Assembly (NCBI GenBank): GCA_903926285.1
Contig: CAIYIP010000367.1
Coordinates: 1-5,274 of the forward strand
DNA: 5,274 nucleotides
Reading direction: 5' to 3'
Origin: an uncultured Gammaproteobacteria bacterium
Lineage (GTDB): Bacteria > Pseudomonadota > Gammaproteobacteria > Pseudomonadales > Pseudohongiellaceae
Made by a program: the position numbers and the translations under genes. This document shows, piece by piece, positions 1 through 5,274 of this stretch; positions within the stretch are counted from its first letter, which is position 1, and each line of letters begins with the position of its first letter. Under the pieces are notes generated by a model. The model searched no databases, had not been told where the DNA came from, and saw only the letters and a list, made by a program, of their open reading frames with translations.

Positions 1-739
1 CGCTCCTGTTGAATACCGTGGTATCCGTATTGGCACTGTAGTTACCGTGCCGTGGAATTTCAGCGCGCCCGTACCAGGTACTGTGCAGGAATATGCGATA
101 CCGGTGCTGATCCGTATTGAGCCACAACGTATTGACAGCAGTGGTTATGAATTGAACATGGAGGAGTGGACGAATCGCTTTGAAGGACTTTTCCAGCAGG
201 GCTTACGTGCTAGTTTGAGGTCCGGCAATTTGCTAACCGGCGCCATGTTTGTTGATGTCAACCTGCAGACCGCGGTTGAACCGCCCTATGTCTCGGCTGT
301 GTTTGAAAGCCGTCCGGTATTCCCCACCACATCTGGCGGCTTTGCCCAGATCGAGGAGCAGATCACGAACCTGCTGGATAAGCTGAACAATCTGCCTATC
401 GAGCCAGTACTGGCAAGTGTGGAGCAAACTCTGCAGACATCGGATGCGATGCTGGTTGAAGTGCGCGAGCTCAGCGAGTCCCTGAAGAATCTGCTGGATG
501 CGCCCGATACCCGCGCATTGCCTGAGTCCATCAATGGCACACTCGCCGAACTGCGCACCACGTTGCAGGGTTTTACGCCTGATGCGAGCGTGTATCAGGA
601 ACTGACTGATGCGCTGCAAAGCATGGAAAGGTTGATGCGCGATCTGCAGCCCGTAGCACGTACGCTGGGTGCACAACCGAATGCGCTGATTTTTAACCGC
701 AGCGAAACTGAAGATCCCGAGCCGCAGGCGCGACCATGA
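1..739 (+). CDS. pqiB: PqiB-like MCE-domain intermembrane transport protein, C-terminal part (5' end outside window)
   Basis: The reading frame is open from base 2 to the TGA at 737-739, giving 245 visible codons. The GTG at 47 is internal, because the 15 codons before it (APVEYRGIRIGTVVT) already match the MCE/MlaD signature with its 'PVxYRGIxxG' turn. Visible residues 1-90 hold the end of the last MCE domain, including the family-typical GLRASLRSGNLLTG at about 67-80. After FPTT (about 107) comes a long helical stretch (about 113-222) rich in spaced Leu and Glu, then QPNALIF (225-231), the usual close of PqiB/YebT-type proteins. In this family MCE domains stack as rings and the C-terminal helices form a needle-like tunnel across the periplasm for lipid transfer; the N-terminus is an inner-membrane anchor (not visible). 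E. coli PqiB is about 546 residues, so somewhat under half is probably seen here. The pqiC gene directly downstream supports PqiB over other MCE proteins. The number of MCE domains cannot be judged. Confidence 0.9.
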   Translation, partial: APVEYRGIRIGTVVTVPWNFSAPVPGTVQEYAIPVLIRIEPQRIDSSGYELNMEEWTNRFEGLFQQGLRASLRSGNLLTGAMFVDVNLQTAVEPPYVSAVFESRPVFPTTSGGFAQIEEQITNLLDKLNNLPIEPVLASVEQTLQTSDAMLVEVRELSESLKNLLDAPDTRALPESINGTLAELRTTLQGFTPDASVYQELTDALQSMERLMRDLQPVARTLGAQPNALIFNRSETEDPEPQARP

Positions 740-747
740 TTACAAAC

Positions 748-752
748 AGGAG
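748..752 (+). promoter_or_regulatory. Ribosome binding site of pqiC
   Basis: AGGAG lies 6 bases before the ATG at 759, inside the 19-base gap after the pqiB stop. It fixes the pqiC start and suggests independent initiation within a shared transcript. Confidence 0.75.
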
Positions 753-758
753 TATCCG

Positions 759-1337
759 ATGACACTTAAGCTTATATTGCCGGCCGTTTTATTGTGCTTG
801 CTGACAGCCTGTGCCGGCAGTCCAGCCACCAGCACGCAGTATTTGCTGCCAGCCGACAATAGTGCATCGCCAGCAGCTGAGGGAGAACCGACGCGTGTGT
901 TGGTAGTCAGACCCTTGCAGATGGCCGACTTCCTGAATGAGGAGGGCATAGTCCTGCAACTCGATGACATCACTCTGAACCAGGCCAGCAGCAACCGCTG
1001 GGCCGAGCAACCAGCGATGATGTTGCAACGCGGCTTGCGGCAGCGCTTGGCTAACCGCCTTCCCGATACCGAAGTGCTCGATGCAAACACGCGCGCCGCA
1101 GGTGATATGCAACTGCTGGTAGAAGTGAACAGCTTCCAGGGTACACACAACGGTGAAGCTGTTGCAGCTGGACAGTGGCAGCTGCGCGACGCGAGTGGTG
1201 AATTTATCCGACAACAGAATTTTCAGGCCGTAACACGTCTCGAAAATGATGGTTATCCAGCACTCGTGAGAGCGCTGGGTCGCAGCTGGGATCAGGTTGC
1301 TACGGAAATTGCGGCGAGTATCTCCGGCTCAAGATAA
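759..1337 (+). CDS. pqiC: PqiC-like outer-membrane lipoprotein (ABC-type transport auxiliary lipoprotein family)
   Basis: This is a complete 192-residue protein, close to the roughly 187 residues of E. coli PqiC (YmbA). It begins with a short signal peptide ending in the lipobox LTAC; Cys18 would be the lipidated first residue. The following residue is Ala rather than Asp, which favours sorting to the outer membrane by the Lol system. The mature part shows the family pattern: QYLLPA (27-32) near the start, the strand VLVVRPLQMADFL (47-59), then NRWAEQ (79-84) leading into an amphipathic helix QRGLRQRLANRL. Next come the strands LLVEVNSFQG (119-128) and GQWQLRD (138-144), and a C-terminal helix (about 166-188). 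PqiC is known as the outer-membrane partner of PqiB, receiving the end of the PqiB tunnel, and the adjacent pqiB supports this role. The start is set by the AGGAG site and the signal peptide. No stem-loop with a T-run is seen right after the TAA. Confidence 0.9.
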   Translation: MTLKLILPAVLLCLLTACAGSPATSTQYLLPADNSASPAAEGEPTRVLVVRPLQMADFLNEEGIVLQLDDITLNQASSNRWAEQPAMMLQRGLRQRLANRLPDTEVLDANTRAAGDMQLLVEVNSFQGTHNGEAVAAGQWQLRDASGEFIRQQNFQAVTRLENDGYPALVRALGRSWDQVATEIAASISGSR

Positions 1338-1473
1338 GTATCACGAAGGGAATCCCGCCTCCCACCTTCAATCGGTACAACACACAATCGGCACTTCCGC
1401 CAGTGGTGACGTCCGCGGTGTGTACCCGGCACCCTGCATTACTCGCTAATGGAATTGCTTTCGCTCTCTTTGT

Positions 1474-1496
1474 GATAAAACTGTGAAATTTTTATC
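1474..1496. repeat. AT-rich inverted repeat GATAAAA-9-TTTTATC
   Basis: A perfect 7-base inverted repeat: GATAAAA at 1474-1480 pairs with TTTTATC at 1490-1496 around a 9-base spacer, and five T residues sit at 1489-1493. The AT-only core makes it a poor terminator stem. It could be a regulator site or chance in an AT-rich stretch. Confidence 0.4.
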
Positions 1497-1616
1497 AGGC
1501 TTGAAGCCTTGTCACGCATTGGCTTATCCCCCGTAAATGTTTGCCTATACATGCCGATCGCACAGCATGTGCCGAAAAACTTGGGTGAAAGAACTAAAAG
1601 TACCAAACTCAAAACG

Positions 1617-1634
1617 CTGGACTGTATAGTCCAG
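1617..1634. promoter_or_regulatory. 18-base palindrome CTGGACTGTATAGTCCAG, probable operator
   Basis: The 7-base arms CTGGACT (1617-1623) and AGTCCAG (1628-1634) are exact reverse complements around the 4-base centre GTAT. Length, perfect dyad and short centre resemble operators of dimeric helix-turn-helix repressors such as the TetR family, but no regulator gene is in the window, so the binding protein is unknown. As RNA it would make only a 7-pair stem with a 4-base loop and no T-run, so a terminator is less likely. It lies about 170 bases before the DUF1592 start codon. Its half-site recurs at 1641-1660 and 1703-1713. Confidence 0.5.
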
Positions 1635-1683
1635 ATCGGTTGGAAACCTTTGAAAATCCAGACTTTACCGACCTGTTCGGTCC

Positions 1684-1712
1684 TTGATTTTGTGACATTA
1701 GGCTGGTATCCA
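1684..1712 (+). promoter_or_regulatory. Candidate sigma-70 promoter of the DUF1592-DUF1552 pair
   Basis: TTGATT (1684-1689) is 17 bases upstream of TATCCA (1707-1712). The latter is preceded by TGG, giving an extended -10 arrangement. The -10 match is weak (TAT of TATAAT), so this is only the best visible candidate. A transcript starting near 1719 would have a leader of about 85 bases. The -10 lies inside the small dyad CTGGTATCCAG (1703-1713), where a bound repressor would block it. Confidence 0.25.
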
Positions 1713-1753
1713 GACACTTGAATTCTGTTTCGTACATTCAAAGAAGGACACGC

Positions 1754-1768
1754 GGCCAAATTGTGGCC
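1754..1768 (+). other. Leader hairpin GGCCA-AATTG-TGGCC
   Basis: Perfect 5-base GC-rich arms (1754-1758 and 1764-1768) flank a 5-base loop, about 36 bases before the DUF1592 start codon. It is not followed by a T-run, so it is not an intrinsic terminator. It may fold in the mRNA leader; a role in stability or translation is inference only. Confidence 0.3.
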
Positions 1769-1787
1769 CGGGAGAAGTGACTGCATG

Positions 1788-1793
1788 AGGGGG
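1788..1793 (+). promoter_or_regulatory. Ribosome binding site of the DUF1592 gene, inside a 4-codon mini-ORF
   Basis: AGGGGG ends 11 bases before the ATG at 1805, slightly longer spacing than ideal. It supports this ATG, which is also the first start codon after the in-frame TGA at 1778. The site lies within a tiny frame ATG-AGG-GGG-AAA-TAG (1785-1799, peptide MRGK). Confidence 0.5.
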
Positions 1794-1804
1794 AAATAGC
1801 GTTA

Positions 1805-4234
1805 ATGCGTATTCAGGCGTCGTTCAAAAATATCCTCAAACCGGGTCTCGCACTGGGTCTTGCCGTGGCCCTTGTGGCAGGCGGCTATTGGCTCGTGCGC
1901 GACACTTCGATTCAGTCTGGTGGCAACGCCCGGACCTCGTCCCTTGATACGGCCGGCATCAAGGCCATGGTCGATACTTACTGTACAGAGTGTCACAATT
2001 TTGAGGACTATTCGGGTGGTCTCGACCTTGAAGGTTTTGACTTTGCACAGATCAGCAACGATGCCGAGACTGGCGAAAAGATCATTCGTAAACTGAGCGC
2101 GGGCGTGATGCCGCCCTCTGGCAAGGAGCGTCCAGATGCTGCCAGCCATGCGCAACTGGTCTCCGGTCTCGAAACCCTGCTCGACAAGGCCTGGGCCGAC
2201 TCTCCGCGCATAGCTCCACCCGGCGTGCATCGGTTGAACCGCAGGGAATACGCCAACGCCATTCGCGACCTGCTCGCGCTCGAAGTTGATCCCGCCAAGC
2301 TGCTCCCGGTCGATGATACAAGCTACGGCTTCGATAACATGGCTGGTTCGCTCGGTACTTCCCCCGCGCTGATCGAGGCCTACGTCTCCGCCGCTGCCAA
2401 GATCAGCCGCCTGGCTCTAGGCCATGAACTGGGCACCACACGCAAGGAATATCACGCACCACCCGATTATTCACAAAACCGCCAGGTAGAAGGACTATCG
2501 TTCGGCACCCGTGGTGGCCTGCTGGTTCACCACTACTTTCCGGCCGATGGCGAATACCTGTTCAACTGGGCACCAGTCAGATCCAATGCCGGCGGCATGT
2601 TTGGCGAGGAAGATGGCGAAATGCTGGAGCTGACCATCGATGGCGAACGCGTCAAAGTGTGGAACCTCGCTGATGAACGTCCCCGCAACATGGCCGACGA
2701 ACGCTATGTCGTACGTGTACCTGTCACGGCAGGCATGAAGACGGTTGGCCTTGGCTTCATTTCCAGAAGCCACGTGCCCAGCGAAGATCTCAATCAGCAT
2801 TTCGAACGTACCACCTTGACCCAGAATGTCGGCGGCTTCACTTTCGCACCACATGTGAATGCGATGTCCATTGCCGGTCCATTCGAAGGTGTGCGTCCCG
2901 ATCAGACGACCAGCCGTGATCGCGTCTTCGTCTGCCGCCCAGCGGAAACCGCTGAGGAAGCAGCATGCGCCCGGACGATCCTTTCCAGTATGGCCGAGCA
3001 GGCTTACCGCCGTCCGATCACAGACCACGACATGGAACTGCTGATGAGTTTTTATGAAGCAGGGCGTGAACAGGGAGATTTCGAAACCGGTGTCCAGCAA
3101 GGCCTGCAGCTGATTCTCTCCGACCCCGCCTTCATCTATCGTGCAGAGAAGTTGCCTGCCGATGCGGTAGCGGGCCAGGCTTACCCGGTGAGCGAGCTTG
3201 AGCTGGCCTCGCGGCTGTCGTTTTTCCTGTGGAGCAGTTTGCCTGACGAGGAATTGCTGACTCTCGCGGAGCAAGGCAAACTGCGTGAGCCAGCCATGAT
3301 GGAACAACAAGTGCAACGTATGATGGCCGATTCCCGTTCTACCGAATTCGTCAGTAATTTTGCCGGCCAGTGGCTGCAACTGCGCAACCTGCAGTCTGCC
3401 GCGCCCGTGGCGAGTCTGTTTCCCGATTTTGACGACAACCTGCGGCAGGCGCTGCGTATTGAAACCGAGATGTTCTTCGAAAGTGTGATGCGCGAAGACC
3501 GTCCCGTGACCGAGTTGCTGGACGCGAATTACACCTTTCTAAACGAACGCCTCGCGCGCCATTACGGCATTCCCGGCATCTATGGCAGCCAGTTCCGCCG
3601 TGTGGAACTCGCTCCCGAATTCGACATGCGCCGCGGCCTGCTAGGCAAGGGCAGTTTTCTCACAGTTAGCTCCGTGGCCGACCGCACCTCCACTGTGCTG
3701 CGTGGCAAGTGGGTGTTGCTGAATATCCTGGGCGTGGTGCCACCCGATCCACCGCCAAACGTCCCCGTGCTTGCCGAAAAGGGCGCAACGAGCTCCGCAC
3801 CCCAGACGATGCGGCAGCGCATGGAAGAGCATGGCAGCGATCCCGCCTGCGCTTCCTGTCACCTGATGATGGACCCGATCGGCTTTGCGCTCGACAGTTT
3901 CGATCGTACCGGTCGTTATCGCACTGCTGAATTTGGCCAGCCGCTGAACCTGGCTGGCAAGCTGGTAGACGGGCAGGAATTCAATGGCCCGACCGAAATG
4001 CGCCAGGCGCTCATGCATTATGCTCCACAGTTTGTGCAGACCATGGCCGAACGTATGCTGACTTACGCCCTTGGCCGTGGCGTGGAGTATTACGATATGC
4101 CGGTGGTTCGCAACATCGTGAGAAATACCAGAGAAAATGACAACCGCTTTTCGGCGATGGTGCTTGGCATCGTCGAGAGCCAGCCATTCCAGAGTAACCA
4201 GGTTGCTGCAGAAAACATAACCGCTGCACGTTAA
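1805..4234 (+). CDS. Membrane-anchored multidomain c-type cytochrome (PSCyt1 / DUF1587-DUF1595-DUF1592-DUF1588-DUF1585 family)
   Basis: Complete, 809 residues, a normal length for the family. Residues 12-30 form a hydrophobic segment after a Lys/Arg-containing N-terminus; no clear Ala-X-Ala cleavage site follows, so it may stay as an inner-membrane anchor with the rest in the periplasm. Domain order: a PSCyt1-type haem domain with CTECH at 60-64 and Met102 in GVMPPSG as likely axial ligand; DUF1587 (about 141-205, HRLNRREYANAIRDLL); a beta-rich segment (about 226-360, from GTRGGLLVHHYFPADGEY to SIAGPF) that resembles carbohydrate-binding modules; DUF1595 (about 385-447, AYRRPIT and LSDPAFIYRAE), preceded by Cys377 and Cys388, which could pair; DUF1592 (about 460-590, LASRLSFFLWSSLPDEELL and FAGQWLQLR); DUF1588 (about 603-705, RRGLLGKGSFLT and a second haem motif CASCH at 682-686 followed by MMDPIGFALDSFD); DUF1585 (about 718-795). 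Two covalent haems imply electron transfer, but the reaction and substrate are not known. The DUF1552 gene 35 bases downstream is its usual partner. Confidence 0.9.
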   Translation: MRIQASFKNILKPGLALGLAVALVAGGYWLVRDTSIQSGGNARTSSLDTAGIKAMVDTYCTECHNFEDYSGGLDLEGFDFAQISNDAETGEKIIRKLSAGVMPPSGKERPDAASHAQLVSGLETLLDKAWADSPRIAPPGVHRLNRREYANAIRDLLALEVDPAKLLPVDDTSYGFDNMAGSLGTSPALIEAYVSAAAKISRLALGHELGTTRKEYHAPPDYSQNRQVEGLSFGTRGGLLVHHYFPADGEYLFNWAPVRSNAGGMFGEEDGEMLELTIDGERVKVWNLADERPRNMADERYVVRVPVTAGMKTVGLGFISRSHVPSEDLNQHFERTTLTQNVGGFTFAPHVNAMSIAGPFEGVRPDQTTSRDRVFVCRPAETAEEAACARTILSSMAEQAYRRPITDHDMELLMSFYEAGREQGDFETGVQQGLQLILSDPAFIYRAEKLPADAVAGQAYPVSELELASRLSFFLWSSLPDEELLTLAEQGKLREPAMMEQQVQRMMADSRSTEFVSNFAGQWLQLRNLQSAAPVASLFPDFDDNLRQALRIETEMFFESVMREDRPVTELLDANYTFLNERLARHYGIPGIYGSQFRRVELAPEFDMRRGLLGKGSFLTVSSVADRTSTVLRGKWVLLNILGVVPPDPPPNVPVLAEKGATSSAPQTMRQRMEEHGSDPACASCHLMMDPIGFALDSFDRTGRYRTAEFGQPLNLAGKLVDGQEFNGPTEMRQALMHYAPQFVQTMAERMLTYALGRGVEYYDMPVVRNIVRNTRENDNRFSAMVLGIVESQPFQSNQVAAENITAAR

Positions 4235-4236
4235 CA

Positions 4237-4248
4237 GATCAATTGATC
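4237..4248. repeat. 12-base perfect palindrome GATCAATTGATC in the inter-gene gap
   Basis: It is self-complementary over all 12 bases and lies 2 bases after the DUF1592 stop codon, before the DUF1552 ribosome binding site. It has no loop and no T-run, so it is unlikely to be a terminator. A protein site or chance are both possible. Confidence 0.35.
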
Positions 4249-4255
4249 CAGAAAT

Positions 4256-4262
4256 GGAGGAG
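4256..4262 (+). promoter_or_regulatory. Ribosome binding site of the DUF1552 gene
   Basis: GGAGGAG ends 7 bases before the ATG at 4270. It is the strongest Shine-Dalgarno sequence in the window and fixes the start of the DUF1552 gene. Confidence 0.8.
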
Positions 4263-4269
4263 TACGACG

Positions 4270-5274
4270 ATGTACATTACGAAGAAACACATATCCCGCC
4301 GCACGGTCCTGCGCGGAGCTGGTGTAACACTTGCGTTGCCGTTTCTTGACTCCATGGTGCCGGCCTTCGCTCAGAGTGCAGGTAAAGGGGCGCCACGGTT
4401 CGTCGGCATATTCTCCGCCCATGGCTGGTCTCCGACTTACTGGCACGACGGCCGTCTCGAGCAGGAGGCAACCGAAGGCCGCAACATCGGACTTGGTTTT
4501 ATCCATGAACCGCTCAAGGATTTCCGGGATCAGCTGACGATCTGCGCAGGCCTCGACGCTACGTCTTCAATGCCGCCTGCCGGCACGAGTGGCGGCGACC
4601 ATGCCCGCGCTTCCGCTGCGTTGACCGGCGCTGCGCCCAAACGCACCGGTGGTCCGGATATCGAATGCGGCCCCAGCATCGACCAGCTGATTGCGCAGAA
4701 ATATGGCCAGGGGACCCTGTTGCCCTCGATCCAGCTCGGCATCGAGGATCCGGGTGCCAACACCGGCGTATGTGGCTGGGGTTACAGTTGCGCCTATACC
4801 AATTCCATCTCATGGGCCGGTCCGCACCAACCGCTGCCGCATGAAGTGAATCCGCTTGTGGTTTTCGAGCGCCTGTTTGGCGACGGCGCCACTCCAGAAG
4901 AACGCGCACAGCGCAGGCTGACCAATGAGAGCGTGCTCGATGCTGTCACTGCCAGGATATCCGAGATGAATATGGAACTGCCTGTCAGCGATCGTTCGCG
5001 CATGAATGACTATCTTGAAAACGTCCGTGAAGTCGAGCGCCGTATCCATCTGGCTGCCAATAGTTCTGCCGTCGCTCCGGACATGGACTTGCCCTACGGT
5101 CCGCCGCAGTCCATTGATGAACATATCAAACTGATGTGGGATCTGCAGGTGCTGGCCTTTCAGGCTGACATCACACGTGTTTCCGCGCTGCTGTTCGCCC
5201 GCGATGAAAGTGGCACCTCATATCCGGAATCTGGTGTGACGACCGCCAACCATGCATCATCCCATCACGGCGAG
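4270..5274 (+). CDS. DUF1552 family protein with Tat signal peptide, N-terminal 335 residues (3' end outside window)
   Basis: The frame is open from ATG 4270 to the right edge. DUF1552 proteins are usually about 430-460 residues, so roughly three quarters is visible. The N-terminus carries a twin-arginine signal: SRRTVLRG with the arginines at 10-11, a weakly hydrophobic stretch VTLALPFLDSMV, and a likely signal peptidase site after AFA (Ala34). The protein is therefore probably folded, perhaps with a cofactor, before export to the periplasm. Family features follow: RFVGIFSAHGWSP (43-55), the GGDHARA segment (108-114) before the LTGAAPKRTGG loop, PSIDQLIAQK (135-144), PSIQLGIED (152-160), a helical part (about 218-262), and the motif NHASSHHGE (327-335) at the very end of the window. 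Cysteines are at 92, 133, 168 and 174; the last two lie in GVCGWGYSCAY. The conserved His residues could bind metal, but this is inference. The biochemical function is unknown. It sits directly downstream of the DUF1592 cytochrome and is probably co-transcribed with it. Confidence 0.9.
   Translation, partial: MYITKKHISRRTVLRGAGVTLALPFLDSMVPAFAQSAGKGAPRFVGIFSAHGWSPTYWHDGRLEQEATEGRNIGLGFIHEPLKDFRDQLTICAGLDATSSMPPAGTSGGDHARASAALTGAAPKRTGGPDIECGPSIDQLIAQKYGQGTLLPSIQLGIEDPGANTGVCGWGYSCAYTNSISWAGPHQPLPHEVNPLVVFERLFGDGATPEERAQRRLTNESVLDAVTARISEMNMELPVSDRSRMNDYLENVREVERRIHLAANSSAVAPDMDLPYGPPQSIDEHIKLMWDLQVLAFQADITRVSALLFARDESGTSYPESGVTTANHASSHHGE

Larger units (their letters stand above)
1338..1804. 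other. Intergenic regulatory region between pqiC and the DUF1592 gene; no convincing gene
   Basis: These 467 bases are visibly AT-richer than the flanking genes, especially 1440-1750. Two ORFs fall here, and neither looks coding. A 70-codon TTG-initiated frame (1509-1721, +) and a 115-codon frame (1439-1786, -) lack a Shine-Dalgarno sequence and any recognisable domain. The region contains several inverted repeats, entered separately below. It also has a near-duplicated CAATCGGYAC at 1369-1378 and 1385-1394, two copies 16 bases apart that differ at one position. There is no strong intrinsic terminator for the pqi operon. The weak dyad ACCGA-5-TCGGT (1667-1681), followed by CCTTGATTTT, is the closest thing to one. 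The most likely content is the promoter, operators and leader of the downstream pair. Confidence 0.7.

Noticed and set aside
47..49. GTG at 47 as the start of the first gene
   Set aside because: The frame is open to the left edge, and the codons before it encode the conserved MCE motif PVEYRGIRIG, so this is an internal Val of a truncated pqiB.
1369..1394. Near-duplicated CAATCGGYAC (two copies 16 bases apart, one mismatch)
   Set aside because: There are only two short imperfect copies and no further array, so no CRISPR or iteron structure can be supported.
1667..1689. Possible intrinsic terminator ACCGA-5-TCGGT followed by CCTTGATTTT
   Set aside because: The stem has only 5 pairs and the T-stretch is short and interrupted, so it is too weak to call as a terminator.
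1509..1721. 70-codon open frame on the plus strand within the intergenic region
   Set aside because: It starts with TTG without a Shine-Dalgarno sequence, its composition shows no protein family features, and it overlaps the palindromic elements.
1439..1786. 115-codon open frame on the minus strand within the intergenic region
   Set aside because: There is no ribosome binding site (the bases upstream of its start are pyrimidine-rich on that strand). The protein has no recognisable domain, and it covers the dyad cluster expected to be regulatory.
2495..3379. Long 294-codon open frame antisense to the cytochrome gene
   Set aside because: The plus-strand frame clearly encodes conserved DUF1592-family motifs over the same bases. 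The antisense protein is Gln/His-rich without domains, as is typical of a shadow frame.

Overview
The window reads as part of a proteobacterial, most likely gammaproteobacterial, chromosome. The evidence is a Gram-negative envelope operon tail of the pqiABC type, an outer-membrane lipoprotein with a lipobox, a twin-arginine signal and good Shine-Dalgarno sites. The DUF1592/DUF1552 gene pair is common in marine and soil Gammaproteobacteria, Myxococcota and Planctomycetota. The pqi genes argue for the first group, but the genus cannot be read from this sequence.

Layout, all genes on the + strand. (1) 1-739: the 3' part of pqiB, an MCE-domain protein of the intermembrane lipid-transport type, cut by the left edge. 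(2) 759-1337: pqiC, its outer-membrane lipoprotein partner, 19 bases downstream with its own ribosome binding site. (3) 1338-1804: a 467-base intergenic region, visibly AT-richer than the genes, with no convincing ORF. It holds several dyad-symmetric elements that share a CTGGA/TCCAG half-site, the best being the 18-base palindrome at 1617-1634, plus a weak candidate promoter. (4) 1805-4234: a complete 809-residue multidomain c-type cytochrome of the DUF1587/1595/1592/1588/1585 family, with a CxxCH haem motif near each end. (5) 4270-5274: the first 335 codons of a DUF1552 protein with a twin-arginine signal peptide, cut by the right edge.

How they fit: pqiB-pqiC belong to one transport operon, in which PqiB forms the periplasmic tunnel and PqiC the outer-membrane end. 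After a regulatory gap, the DUF1592 and DUF1552 genes (35 bases apart) form a second, functionally unassigned operon. The predicted products are a membrane-anchored periplasmic cytochrome and a Tat-exported partner, so a periplasmic redox or substrate-processing system is plausible. The substrate is unknown. This pair is the part of the window whose biology is least understood. The families themselves are already catalogued, so it is an uncharacterised system rather than a newly seen one.
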